Assembly (NCBI GenBank): GCA_025210695.1
Contig: JAOARE010000036.1
Span: 1-64,000, forward strand
Direction: 5' to 3'
Source of the DNA: Rickettsiales bacterium
GTDB lineage: Bacteria; Pseudomonadota; Alphaproteobacteria; Rickettsiales; CANDYO01
Length of the DNA stretch: 64,000 bases
Below, piece by piece: positions 1 through 8,982 of this stretch (the first letter of the stretch is position 1; each line of letters begins with the position of its first letter). A program made the position numbers and the translations under genes. The notes beneath the pieces are model-generated. The model saw nothing but the letters and a program-made list of their open reading frames with translations, ran no database searches and was not told the DNA's origin.

Positions 1-407
1 CTATAATATCTGGGGTAATAATGGCGTCTTGTTTTGCTTTTCTATTATTAGGTCGGGGGACTGTTTTTGTGTTATACTGTATTAGTTTAGTAATAGGAAT
101 TTGCAGTGCATATCAAGTAGTAATAATTTCTAGAATTTCAACATATGTGAAAGTGCAATTAAGTGGTATGGCTGCAGCAGTTAGTAATATGATAGTAATG
201 TCCTTTGGTTATATTTTTCATAAAGTAATAGCTTATGTTGTAGAATATAATTCTAAAGCTAAAGTTATAGACTCTGTATTAACATATGATTATAATGATT
301 ATATAGCAGGTGTTTCTGTAATACCGATTTTTATAACAGTGGCGGTGTTTGGTTTTATGTGGGCTGTGTTATTTAAATATCGTCCTAAAAAAGCAACAGA
401 GATGTAA
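1..407 (+). CDS. MFS-type transporter, C-terminal part (truncated by window edge)
   Basis: The frame is open to the left edge, so this is the 3' end of a longer gene; the ATG at 21 is probably internal. The visible 130 or so residues form several hydrophobic segments and end in a short basic tail (KYRPKK), as at the C-terminus of a multi-pass major facilitator permease. The substrate cannot be told. Its TAA overlaps the ATG of rlmE by one base (TAATG), so it is likely translationally coupled as part of the run that continues to msbA. Another polytopic membrane protein cannot be excluded. Confidence 0.6.
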   Translation, partial: IISGVIMASCFAFLLLGRGTVFVLYCISLVIGICSAYQVVIISRISTYVKVQLSGMAAAVSNMIVMSFGYIFHKVIAYVVEYNSKAKVIDSVLTYDYNDYIAGVSVIPIFITVAVFGFMWAVLFKYRPKKATEM

Positions 408-1099
408 TGTCAGAAAAGATAAAAATAATTCGTGATTTAACAACTCATGTTAAAACTTCTAAAGGAAGAAAAATATCCTCTACCCGTTGGTTGCAGAGGC
501 AACTTAATGACCCATATGTTAAGATGGCAAAAGCGGCAGGATATAGATCTAGAGCTGCTTATAAAATTTTAGAAATTCACGATAAATATAAAATTTTTTC
601 TAAGGGTCAAATAGTTGTGGATATAGGGGCGGCCCCTGGAGGATGGAGCCAAATTGCTGCTGAAAAAATTTCTGCTACCAAGCCTTGGGGAGGAAGGGTA
701 TTGGCAATCGATTTATTAGAGATGGATTCTATTCCTGGAGTTACTAATCTTTGTCAAGATTTTCTAAGTTTTAGTCAAAAAGATGCATTATCTTGGTTGC
801 AAGGGAAGAAAATAGATGTAGTATTAAGTGATATGGCAGCTTCTTCATCTGGTCATGCGCCCACAGACCACTTAAGAATAATGCAGCTTTGTGAAGATGC
901 GTTTTTCTTTGCAAAAGATAATTTAAAAGAAGGCGGATCTTTCATTGCAAAGACTTTAAGGGGTGGAGCAGAAAATGAATTGCTAAGTATGTTAAAGGTT
1001 AGCTTTAAACAAGTTAAGCATTTTAAACCTAAGTCTAGTAGATCTGATTCTGCGGAAATGTATTTAGTTTGTTTAGGATATCGCTTTAAAGAGGAGTAA
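407..1099 (+). CDS. rlmE: 23S rRNA (uridine-2552 2'-O)-methyltransferase RlmE (RrmJ/FtsJ)
   Basis: RlmE methylates the 2'-OH of U2552 in the A loop of 23S rRNA, a late step of 50S maturation, using S-adenosylmethionine. The 230-residue product has the SAM loop GAAPGGW (74-80) and all four residues of the family's K-D-K-E catalytic set: K53 (AYKILEI), D142 (LSDMAA), K182 (AKTLRGG) and E217 (SAEMYLV). The length fits the alphaproteobacterial form, which has an N-terminal extension compared with E. coli. The start overlaps the upstream stop by one base. The next gene starts 3 bp downstream, with its GAGGAG ribosome binding site inside the rlmE 3' end. Confidence 0.95.
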   Translation: MSEKIKIIRDLTTHVKTSKGRKISSTRWLQRQLNDPYVKMAKAAGYRSRAAYKILEIHDKYKIFSKGQIVVDIGAAPGGWSQIAAEKISATKPWGGRVLAIDLLEMDSIPGVTNLCQDFLSFSQKDALSWLQGKKIDVVLSDMAASSSGHAPTDHLRIMQLCEDAFFFAKDNLKEGGSFIAKTLRGGAENELLSMLKVSFKQVKHFKPKSSRSDSAEMYLVCLGYRFKEE

Positions 1100-1102
1100 A
1101 TT

Positions 1103-2110
1103 ATGGTAAAATCTACTTGGCTTATAGTTGATGATAAAATTGGTAATGCTAAGCAAGCCATTGCTATTGCTAAAGCTATGGGAGTTGATTATAAAATCAA
1201 GCGTTTAAAATATAATTTTTTAGCTATGTTACCCAATTGGCTTAAATTTGATACTCTGATAGGCATTAATAAAAAAAAGAGTTCTAGCTTGAGAGAGCCT
1301 TTTCCTGACTTGGTCATTTCTAGTGGTCGTAAAACTGCTGCAGTTAGTAGTTATATGAAAAAAATCAATCCTAAGATTTTTGCGGTTCACTTAATGCATC
1401 CTGATTTGCCACTCAAGAACTTTGATTTGGTATGTTTACCTCTTCATGATCAATGTGAGGATTATATTAGTTTCAAAAATATTCATTATAGTATTGGGGC
1501 TCCTTGTTTTCTTGATTTGAATAATATGGAGGACAGCGCCAAGAATCTATATAAAAAAGAGCCAGAATTAAAAGGACCTTTTGTTTCTCTTATGATAGGA
1601 GGTAAAACTAAAAAAGGTGATTATTCAGATGAAGAGTTTAAGTGGCTTGTTCGTAAGGCAAATAAATTAACTTCTTCTATAAAAGGAACTTTACTAATTA
1701 GTACAAGTAGAAGAACTAGTCAGACTATAGATTTAAAAGAGATTACTGTGCCATATTATTTTTATGATTGGCATAAAATGAAAGAGCAAGATAATGCTTA
1801 TCCAGCTTTTTTACATTTAAGTGACTATTTTATTACAACTGGAGACTCAGTTTCAATATGTTCTGAAGTTTTAGCTACTGGTAAAACTTTATATATTTAT
1901 CGCAAAGACAATTTATTATATCATAAACATAGAAAGTTTTTAGATTATTTAGATAAGTCCGGTTGTATAAGATACTTAAAAGATGGGGTTTTTACTCTTA
2001 AGCAAAAGAAATATTCACCATTGCAAGAAGCAAAAAAAATAGGTCAAGTTATTGAAGAGAAAATAAAAAATGTTAGTACTGCTATCTCCAGCCAAGACCC
2101 TAGATTTTAA
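1103..2110 (+). CDS. ELM1-like protein (mitochondrial fission ELM1 / DUF1022 family)
   Basis: The opening (WLIVDDKIGNAKQAIAIAKA) and a later stretch around residues 160-260, with SLMIGGKTKKGDYS, ISTSRRTS and a GDSVSICSEVLATGK segment, match the ELM1/DUF1022 family. This family looks like a GT-B glycosyltransferase fold and is common in alphaproteobacteria; plant ELM1 recruits the dynamin DRP3A to mitochondria. The bacterial role is not established. A strong GAGGAG lies at 1091-1096 before the ATG. The 3' end overlaps yaaA by 41 bp. Neighbours deal with rRNA, wall and LPS, so an envelope-glycan role is possible, but that is inference. Confidence 0.8.
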   Translation: MVKSTWLIVDDKIGNAKQAIAIAKAMGVDYKIKRLKYNFLAMLPNWLKFDTLIGINKKKSSSLREPFPDLVISSGRKTAAVSSYMKKINPKIFAVHLMHPDLPLKNFDLVCLPLHDQCEDYISFKNIHYSIGAPCFLDLNNMEDSAKNLYKKEPELKGPFVSLMIGGKTKKGDYSDEEFKWLVRKANKLTSSIKGTLLISTSRRTSQTIDLKEITVPYYFYDWHKMKEQDNAYPAFLHLSDYFITTGDSVSICSEVLATGKTLYIYRKDNLLYHKHRKFLDYLDKSGCIRYLKDGVFTLKQKKYSPLQEAKKIGQVIEEKIKNVSTAISSQDPRF

Positions 2111-2813
2111 GCGTGATATTCCAAGTGATATTATAACTTCAACTCCTTATTTTAATAAGGAAGCAGATCAGTTAGTACAGATTTTAAAGAAATATTCTGT
2201 TAAAGATTTGTCTAAGTTGATGAAGCTTAGTGATAAATTAAGTGAGTTAAATTGTCAACGTTTCCAGGATTATAAAAAGAATGATTCAAGGCCAGCTATC
2301 TATGCTTATAATGGCGATGTTTATGAAGGATTTGAGTTGTCAAAATATAATAAAAAAAACAGAGATTTTGCTAATAACACATTAAGAATAATTTCTGGAC
2401 TTTATGGAGTTTTAAAACCATTTGACTTAATCAAGGAATATCGTTTGGAGATGTCAACAGCTTTATCTAATAGTTACGGTAAGAATCTATATGATTTTTG
2501 GGACAACAAAATAACAAGTTATCTCAATAAAGACTTAGGTGAGGTTGTAATTAATTTATCTTCAAAAGAATATTTTTTATCTATTAATTCATCTAAGCTA
2601 AACAAAAGAATAATTAATATAGTGTTTAAAGAAAAGTATAATGATGGATATAAGATCATAGGTTTACATGCAAAAAAGGCACGTGGAGTTATGGCCAATT
2701 TTATTATTATAAATCAGATTTCATACCCAGAGAAGTTAAAAGAGTTTAATTTAAATGGATATCAGTATAGTTCTGATCTTTCTTCTAAGGATGAATATGT
2801 ATTTGTTAGGTAG
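2070..2813 (+). CDS. yaaA: peroxide stress protein YaaA (UPF0246/DUF328)
   Basis: The N-terminus MLVLLSPAKTLDF is diagnostic for YaaA, and the family motifs YAYNGDVYEG, ISGLYGVLKPFD and an HAKKARG-type segment are present in order. The length of 247 residues is normal. E. coli YaaA lowers free intracellular iron during H2O2 stress and limits Fenton damage to DNA; the fold binds DNA. The start codon lies within the end of the ELM1-like gene (41 bp overlap) and the end overlaps the next gene, so the genes are probably co-translated. The iron role may connect with the haem and Fe-S enzymes elsewhere in the window, but nothing here shows this. Confidence 0.92.
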   Translation: MLVLLSPAKTLDFKRDIPSDIITSTPYFNKEADQLVQILKKYSVKDLSKLMKLSDKLSELNCQRFQDYKKNDSRPAIYAYNGDVYEGFELSKYNKKNRDFANNTLRIISGLYGVLKPFDLIKEYRLEMSTALSNSYGKNLYDFWDNKITSYLNKDLGEVVINLSSKEYFLSINSSKLNKRIINIVFKEKYNDGYKIIGLHAKKARGVMANFIIINQISYPEKLKEFNLNGYQYSSDLSSKDEYVFVR

Positions 2814-3582
2814 GATTCCAAGAATATTTGTTGTAATATTTTGTTTGTTTGCTAATTGTTCAATTGCAGATTCTTGGGAAAGTCCTGTTGGAATTTATAC
2901 GGTAAAATCTGGAGATAATTGGAAAAACCTAGGGAAAAAAATTAATATCCCAGCTAAGGCATTACAGCGCTATAATAAATCTTTTGGGAAAAAAATATAT
3001 ATTCCTGCTAAGGAAATATATCAGGTTAAAGATGGTGAAACTTCTTTAGGCATTGCTGTGAAATATGGGATGACCTTTTCAGAATTAATAACTTTAAATT
3101 ATTTAGAAGATCCTTATGAGGTTAAAGCAGGTCAAAAGTTAAAAGTTATTGTACTAAAACCTCAGAACAAAAGTTTAGCAAGGAAGGTTCCTCATGATGT
3201 TAAGCTAAAAATGATTTGGCCATTAAAAGGAAAAGTAACTAGTAAATTTGGGGGTCAGAAAAACGGAGCAAATTATGATGGTATACGTATTTTAGGGAGA
3301 AAGAAAACTAATAAAGTTAAAGCTGTTTCTGAAGGAGAAGTAGTATATGTTGGTAACGAGGTTGGCAGTTATGGTAACTTAGTTATTATTCAACATAATG
3401 GAGATTGGTTTTCGAGTTATGGACACTTAACTACAATAAATGTAATCAAAGGAGAAGGAATAAAATCTGGAGCAGTTATTGGTGACATAGAAGACTCGGA
3501 GTTATATTTTAGTTTAAGAAAAAGTGAGAAAGCGGTAGATCCACAAAAATATCTACCCAAGCTAGTAAAGAGAAAAAAATGA
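2791..3582 (+). CDS. NlpD/EnvC-like LysM-LytM protein with degenerate zinc site
   Basis: I prefer the ATG at 2791 over the upstream 2755 because it gives a basic start plus hydrophobic signal segment (IFVVIFCLFANCSIADS); an NC pair there is a poor lipobox. Two LysM-type peptidoglycan-binding segments follow (about 36-78 and 80-122), then a LytM/M23 domain (about 150-255). The M23 zinc ligands are missing: HxxxD is replaced by NYDGIR and the terminal HxH by SELYFSLRK, while YGNLVIIQH and YGHL remain. The ending AVDPQKYL resembles NlpD/EnvC. Such degenerate LytM proteins activate amidases for septal wall splitting, so activator rather than peptidase is inferred. It overlaps yaaA and pmbA. Confidence 0.82.
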   Translation: MNMYLLGRIPRIFVVIFCLFANCSIADSWESPVGIYTVKSGDNWKNLGKKINIPAKALQRYNKSFGKKIYIPAKEIYQVKDGETSLGIAVKYGMTFSELITLNYLEDPYEVKAGQKLKVIVLKPQNKSLARKVPHDVKLKMIWPLKGKVTSKFGGQKNGANYDGIRILGRKKTNKVKAVSEGEVVYVGNEVGSYGNLVIIQHNGDWFSSYGHLTTINVIKGEGIKSGAVIGDIEDSELYFSLRKSEKAVDPQKYLPKLVKRKK

Positions 3583-4910
3583 ATAGATTAAATTTATTGC
3601 AGGATGTTATTAGTAAAGTTTTAAAATTAGGTGCGAGTGATGCCGATGCAATTATAATAGATTCTACTAGTCTTAGTAGTGAGGTGCGTTTAGGGAATTT
3701 AATTAATATTGATAGGGCAGAAAATGCAGCTATTGCTCTTAGAGTATTAATTGATCAGAAACAGGCCATTGTTTCTACTTCAGATTTTAGTAATAATTCA
3801 TTAGATAATATTATTGAGAGAGCCATTGCTATGGCGAAGGTTACGCCTAAGAATCCACATTTGTTTTTAGCAGAGAGAGTGCAAATGGCTAGAAATATTG
3901 TTGATTTAGAACTTTATGACTCTGATGAGCCGTCAGCAGAAGAGCTGATTGATCAAGCCAAGATAACAGAGAGTTATGCTTTAGAAAATAAAAATATTAC
4001 TAATTCCGAAGGTGCTGCAGCACATTATCAAACTGGAAAAATTTATTTTTCTACGAGTAAAGGTTTTGTAAATTCTTATCAGTCATCAAGTAGAGCATTA
4101 TCTCTAAGCGTTATAGCGGGTAAAGATCAAGATATGCAAACAGGTAATTCTTATTCAGTAGCTAGGTTTGCTGTAGATTTAAAATCAGAAAGAGAAGTTG
4201 GTCTTGAAGCTGCTAGTAATGCAATAGATAAAATGAATCCACGCAAATTGCCTACTGCTGAAATGGCTGTAATTTTTGATAGGAAAATGGCTGGAAGGAT
4301 ATTAGGGGCTTTATCAAGTGCTATTAATGGTTCTTCAATAAGTAGAGGCACTAGTTTTTTAGCTAATCATTTAGGTAAGGATATTTTTAGAAATAATATT
4401 AATATTATTGACAATCCCTTCCTTAAAAAGGGTTTGAGTTCACGTCCATTTGACGCGGAAGCAATTATGGGCAAGAGGCTTAATGTTGTAGAGAACGGAG
4501 TACTAAATAGCTATTTTTTAGATCTGCAAACAGCTAGTAAATTAAATTTACAAAGTACAGGTCATGCAATGAGAGGGCTTTCTAGTTCTCCAAGTCCTGG
4601 ATCTAGCAATTTATATATGCAAGCGGGGCAGGACTCATTAGAAGATATGATAAAGTCTATTAAGAAAGGGGTATTAGTAACTGAAGTATTTGGTCATGGA
4701 GCTAATATAGTGACTGGAGATTATAGCCAAGGGGCTGGAGGATTTTATATTGAAAATGGTAAAATTATTCATCCAGTTAGCGAAATAACTATAGCTGGTA
4801 ATTTAAAAGATATGTTTAGAAATATTATTCCAGCTAATGATTTGAAATTTGAGTATAGTATAAATAGTCCTTCATTATTGATAGAAAAAATGACTGTTGC
4901 AGGAGCATAG
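3579..4910 (+). CDS. pmbA: TldE/PmbA-family metalloprotease subunit
   Basis: The 443-residue product fits PmbA/TldE in length and pattern: an early ADAIIIDSTSLSSEVRLGNL segment, the middle RAIAMAKVTP stretch, and a C-terminal half with GHAMRGLSSSPSPGSSNLYM and the conserved VTGDYSQGAGGFYIENG. TldD and TldE form a heterodimeric protease that degrades unfolded peptides and matures some small peptides such as microcins; the zinc HExxxH site is in TldD, so absence of that motif here is expected. TldD is not in the window. ATG overlaps the previous stop by 4 bp and msbA begins 3 bp after. Confidence 0.92.
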   Translation: MNRLNLLQDVISKVLKLGASDADAIIIDSTSLSSEVRLGNLINIDRAENAAIALRVLIDQKQAIVSTSDFSNNSLDNIIERAIAMAKVTPKNPHLFLAERVQMARNIVDLELYDSDEPSAEELIDQAKITESYALENKNITNSEGAAAHYQTGKIYFSTSKGFVNSYQSSSRALSLSVIAGKDQDMQTGNSYSVARFAVDLKSEREVGLEAASNAIDKMNPRKLPTAEMAVIFDRKMAGRILGALSSAINGSSISRGTSFLANHLGKDIFRNNINIIDNPFLKKGLSSRPFDAEAIMGKRLNVVENGVLNSYFLDLQTASKLNLQSTGHAMRGLSSSPSPGSSNLYMQAGQDSLEDMIKSIKKGVLVTEVFGHGANIVTGDYSQGAGGFYIENGKIIHPVSEITIAGNLKDMFRNIIPANDLKFEYSINSPSLLIEKMTVAGA

Positions 4911-4912
4911 AT

Positions 4913-6646
4913 ATGACGGGGATTCATTTATTAAAACGATTATTTAAAGGGTTCATTAGGCCATATCTCTCAAAGTTAATTATATCCATTATTGCTATGA
5001 TAGTGGTGGCAGTAGCAAATGCATTTCAAGTTTGGTTAGTTAAACCAGCTTTAGATAAGATTTTTTTTCACTTAAATAAAGAAATGCTTACGATAATTCC
5101 TGTTGCTATGGTGGTAGTTGGAGTGCTCAAGGCTTTCGGTACTTATTTCCAGAATTTCTATATAAGATTTGTTGGCCAGCGTATTATTACAGATATTCAG
5201 TCTAAACTTTATTCTCATTTGATTTATTCTGATTTACCGTATTTGCAGAAATTTTCTACAGGTAAAATTATATCTAGATTTTCTAATGATATTATCACTA
5301 TGCGTACTTCTCTTTCTAACGTGTTAACGGGGATTGCTAAAGAATTTCTGACGGTGGTATTTTTGATAATAGTTATGTTTAATTTAAACTGGCAATTAGC
5401 TATATTAATTTTTGGAATATTTCCATTGGCTATTTATCCTATTATTAGAATGGGAAAAAAAATGCGTAAGATCTCTCTTTCAACTCAAGAAAGTTTAGGA
5501 CATTATACTAGTCAATTAGATGAAACTTTTAAGGCAATAAAAGAGGTTAAGTCTTATCATGCAGAGAAGTATGAGATTGAAAAATCTAATAGCATTCTGG
5601 ATAATATATTTGAGCTTTATGTAAAAGCAATTCGTACCGAGTCTTTGGCTTCTCCCATCATTGAAATAATTAGCAGTATAGCGATTGCTGGGGTTATTTG
5701 GTATGCAGGTTATGAAGTGATTGCTGGGAAGAGCAGCCCAGGAAGTGTTATTGCATTTATTGGTGCTTTTGTGGCTGCTTATCGTCCTTTAAAAAGTTTG
5801 GCAGAGTTAAATAATAACCTGCAAGAAGGTTTGGCAGCAAGTAAAAGACTGTTTGATGTTTTAGATGTAAAGCCAGAGATTATAGATCATCCACAGTGCA
5901 AGAAGTTAAAAATAACAAAAGCAGCAATTAGCTTCAATAATATTAGTTTTAGTTATAAGAAACAGCTTTTTAACAATCTTTCTTTTAATATTTCGCCAGG
6001 GAAAGTTATTGCTTTTGTAGGAAGTTCTGGTAGTGGAAAAACTACTATCGCTAATTTATTACTTAGGTTTTATGAAATAGAGTCAGGTGAAATTTTAATC
6101 GATGGACAGAATATTCAGCAAGTTTCTTTAGAGTCTTTACGCAGTCAGATCACTATGGTGAGTCAAGATATTTTATTGTTTGATGATACAGTGGCGGCTA
6201 ATATTTCCTATGGTAAACAAAGAGCAACCAAGAAGGAAATTATTGCTGCATCTAAATTATCTGCAGCTGAAGAGTTTATTATCCATTTACCTCAAGGTTA
6301 TGATACTATGATTGGTCAAAGTGGTTTTAAATTATCTGGGGGGCAAAAACAACGTTTATCTATTGCTAGGGCTATATTAAAAGGCAGCCCCATAATTATC
6401 TTCGATGAAGCAACCTCAGCTCTAGATAATATATCTGAGGCCATTATTCAGAATAGTGTTTTTGATTTAAAGAAAGAAGGAAGATCAATTATCATTATTG
6501 CTCATCGTCTTTCTACCATTATTAATAGTGATTTAATTTATGTTCTTGATAAAGGAAAAATTATTGATTCTGGAACGCATAAGGAATTACTAAATAAATC
6601 TTCTTATTATCGAGAATTATATTCAAAATCTCAAAATGAGATATGA
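4913..6646 (+). CDS. msbA: MsbA-type ABC exporter (lipid A core flippase)
   Basis: This is a 577-residue half-transporter with an N-terminal six-helix exporter domain (about 1-310) fused to an ABC ATPase. Walker A GSSGSGKT (about 370-377), a Q-loop segment, signature LSGGQKQRLSIARA (about 474-487), Walker B IIIFDEATSALD (about 493-504) and the H-loop AHRLST (about 530) are all intact. As a homodimer MsbA flips lipid A-core across the inner membrane. Other LPS genes in the window (lptD, lptG, eptA) support lipid A over drug export, but the family cannot be separated strictly by sequence. It is the last gene of the tight plus-strand run. Confidence 0.85.
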   Translation: MTGIHLLKRLFKGFIRPYLSKLIISIIAMIVVAVANAFQVWLVKPALDKIFFHLNKEMLTIIPVAMVVVGVLKAFGTYFQNFYIRFVGQRIITDIQSKLYSHLIYSDLPYLQKFSTGKIISRFSNDIITMRTSLSNVLTGIAKEFLTVVFLIIVMFNLNWQLAILIFGIFPLAIYPIIRMGKKMRKISLSTQESLGHYTSQLDETFKAIKEVKSYHAEKYEIEKSNSILDNIFELYVKAIRTESLASPIIEIISSIAIAGVIWYAGYEVIAGKSSPGSVIAFIGAFVAAYRPLKSLAELNNNLQEGLAASKRLFDVLDVKPEIIDHPQCKKLKITKAAISFNNISFSYKKQLFNNLSFNISPGKVIAFVGSSGSGKTTIANLLLRFYEIESGEILIDGQNIQQVSLESLRSQITMVSQDILLFDDTVAANISYGKQRATKKEIIAASKLSAAEEFIIHLPQGYDTMIGQSGFKLSGGQKQRLSIARAILKGSPIIIFDEATSALDNISEAIIQNSVFDLKKEGRSIIIIAHRLSTIINSDLIYVLDKGKIIDSGTHKELLNKSSYYRELYSKSQNEI

Positions 6647-6701
6647 TTCCATTTTTAGTTTAAGGTGATTATTATTATTACTTCATTTATTTTTTCTATT
6701 T

Positions 6702-6726
6702 GCTATAATTTCTGCAAATATTGGAG
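6702..6726 (+). promoter_or_regulatory. putative -10 box and ribosome binding site for ispB
   Basis: A perfect TATAAT lies at 6704-6709 and TTGGAG at 6721-6726 precedes the ATG at 6732. No convincing -35 box is seen at the right spacing. The 85 bp gap after msbA makes an own promoter plausible. Confidence 0.3.
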
Positions 6727-6731
6727 TATTT

Positions 6732-7721
6732 ATGTCAAACCAGAAAGCTGCTTTAAAAAATATTAGAAACCTTGCTCAAGATGATTTAAAATCTATGGAT
6801 CTTGTGATAGAAAAACTATTACAAGAAAAAGAGCAATTAATTCATAATATTACATATCATATAATTAATTCAGGTGGGAAAAGGTTAAGACCTATTCTAA
6901 CAATTCTTTGTGCAAAATTATTTTATTATAAGGGAGAAAAGCATATTAATTTAGCGGCAGCTGTTGAATTTATCCATACTGCAACTTTGTTACATGATGA
7001 TGTAGTTGATCATAGTAATTTACGTAGAGGTTCACCAACTGCCAACAATAACTGGGATAATAAATCTAGTATTCTTGTGGGAGACTTTTTGTTTAGTCAG
7101 GCTTTTATTCTATTATCAGAGAATAATGACTTAAATATAATTCAAGTTTTATCTAAAGCTGCATCAGTTATATCTGAAGGAGAAGTTAAACAATTATCCT
7201 CAATTTCAAATTTAACACTAAATAAAAGTGATTATCTAAAAATTATTTCTGCTAAAACTGCAGAGTTGTTTGCCGCTTCTTGTCAGGTTGGTGCAGCTGT
7301 CGCAGGACAAGATAAAGCATTACAATTAGAGATGTATAAATTTGGTTTAAATTTAGGTATGGCTTTTCAAATAATGGATGATTTATTGGATTATATAGCT
7401 GAAGGTGTTATCTTAGGAAAAGATATAGGGGATGATTTTCAAGAAGGAAAAGTTACTATACCTATCATAATTGCTTATGAATTAAGTGATGATGACGAAA
7501 AGAAATTTTGGCAAAGAGTTATTTCTTCTTCAGAAAAAAATCAAAAAGATTTTAGTTGGGCTTTAGATGTTTTTAATAAATATCATGTTATAGATAAGTG
7601 TTTAAATATGGCGGAAGATTTTATTAATACAGCTAAGCAACATCTTGTTAAAGCTCCAGATAATCAAATTAAAGAAGCATTAATTGAAGTGTTAGATTTC
7701 TCAGTTAATAGGAACTTTTAA
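6732..7721 (+). CDS. ispB: polyprenyl diphosphate synthase (IspB-like, ubiquinone side chain)
   Basis: The 329-residue trans-prenyltransferase has both aspartate-rich motifs that bind Mg-diphosphate: LLHDDVVD (DDxxD near residue 88) and MDDLLDY (near residue 215), plus GGKRLRP and a GDFLFSQAF region. It condenses isopentenyl diphosphate onto farnesyl diphosphate to make the long chain for ubiquinone. The only quinone genes in the window are ubiE and ubiB, supporting a ubiquinone tail as product; chain length cannot be read from sequence. ATG is placed after TTGGAG. Geranylgeranyl or other short-chain synthases are less likely given the overall pattern. Confidence 0.88.
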   Translation: MSNQKAALKNIRNLAQDDLKSMDLVIEKLLQEKEQLIHNITYHIINSGGKRLRPILTILCAKLFYYKGEKHINLAAAVEFIHTATLLHDDVVDHSNLRRGSPTANNNWDNKSSILVGDFLFSQAFILLSENNDLNIIQVLSKAASVISEGEVKQLSSISNLTLNKSDYLKIISAKTAELFAASCQVGAAVAGQDKALQLEMYKFGLNLGMAFQIMDDLLDYIAEGVILGKDIGDDFQEGKVTIPIIIAYELSDDDEKKFWQRVISSSEKNQKDFSWALDVFNKYHVIDKCLNMAEDFINTAKQHLVKAPDNQIKEALIEVLDFSVNRNF

Positions 7722-7741
7722 ATATAAAATTTGTTGCGCTT

Positions 7742-8893
7742 ATGAATTTAATGTATTTGTTGATGATTTCTCTGATTAATAGCTGTATAGAGCTAGAGAT
7801 TTCTGCTCCCAGCTTTCCAGATATTATGACTTATTTCGCTGTGTCTGAAGCAGAAGTGGGTTTAAGTATTACTTATAATTTATTAGGGTTTTGTTTTGCC
7901 TCTCTTTTTTATGGCCCTTTATCAGATATATATGGACGTAGAAGAATAATGATTATAGGGAATGGTATTTTAAGTGCAGGTGCTTTTGGTTGTGTTGTAT
8001 CTTCTTCTATTGAATGGTTGTTAGTTGCAAGGTTTATTCAGGGTATGGGGGCAGCTAGTTCTGCTGTTGTTGTTCCTGCTATAATTTCTGATGTCTATAC
8101 AAATGACAAATCGACAAAGCTATACGGCATTATGAATACAGTATTTAGCAGTATTATGGGGTTGTCTCCAGTAATTGGAGGTTTTCTTAATAATGCTATT
8201 GGTTGGCGTGGAAATTATGGATTTGTGGCTAGTATTTGTATACTTTCTTGGGGGCTCTTATATTTATATTTGCCTGAGACTAAATCTACTAGGGATTATT
8301 TAGATATAAGAAAAATAATAAAAAATTATAAGAAGTTATTATCTAGTCTTGTTTTTATATGTGCAGCGTCCATGCCTAGTTTATCATATGGATGTTATAT
8401 GGCTTTTGTTGCAATTGCCCCTTTTATATATATGCAGACATTTAATTTAGATATATTATCTTATACTTACCATCAAGCTGTAATAGTTTTTATTTTTTCT
8501 TTAACTAGTTTTTTTGCGGGAAAAATAATTTCTATATTGGGAGTCAGGAAAAGTATTCATATTAGTTTGGTTATTTATATGGGATCTAGCTTTTTTATGT
8601 TATTTGCCTGGTCTCCTTATTCCCTTACTATTTCTAGTTGTATATTTTCTATTGGTGCTGCAATTCTTTATCCTATTATATTTGCTCGTTCTGTTGAGAT
8701 TTTTCCAGAAATTAAAGGTACTGCATCATCAGCTATCATGAGTGCAAGATATTTATTATGCTCTGCTGTAACGGGAGCTGCTAGTTATTTTTATAATGGT
8801 AAGATTATAGCATTAGCATCAGTATATTTTATTACTACTTGTATTATCGTATCAATTACTATTTATTTATTAAAAAAGCTAGAATTTAATTGA
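7742..8893 (+). CDS. Bcr/CflA-family MFS multidrug transporter
   Basis: A 383-residue, roughly 12-helix permease. The start (SAPSFPDIMTYFAV) and the loop 2-3 motif A (GPLSDIYGRRR), followed by RFIQGMGAA, are characteristic of the Bcr/CflA drug:H+ antiporter branch of the major facilitator superfamily. It probably exports small amphipathic compounds or metabolites through the inner membrane; the substrate is unknown. It lies 20 bp after ispB. A decayed relative is found at 51380-52216, so the family has duplicated or expanded and is being lost in parts. Confidence 0.85.
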   Translation: MNLMYLLMISLINSCIELEISAPSFPDIMTYFAVSEAEVGLSITYNLLGFCFASLFYGPLSDIYGRRRIMIIGNGILSAGAFGCVVSSSIEWLLVARFIQGMGAASSAVVVPAIISDVYTNDKSTKLYGIMNTVFSSIMGLSPVIGGFLNNAIGWRGNYGFVASICILSWGLLYLYLPETKSTRDYLDIRKIIKNYKKLLSSLVFICAASMPSLSYGCYMAFVAIAPFIYMQTFNLDILSYTYHQAVIVFIFSLTSFFAGKIISILGVRKSIHISLVIYMGSSFFMLFAWSPYSLTISSCIFSIGAAILYPIIFARSVEIFPEIKGTASSAIMSARYLLCSAVTGAASYFYNGKIIALASVYFITTCIIVSITIYLLKKLEFN

Positions 8894-8982
8894 TTAATGC
8901 ATTTTTTTGTAAAATAAATTATTTATAAAAAAAATATGTTATATTATTAGAACGCAATATTGTGAATTGAAGGGTAAAATTA

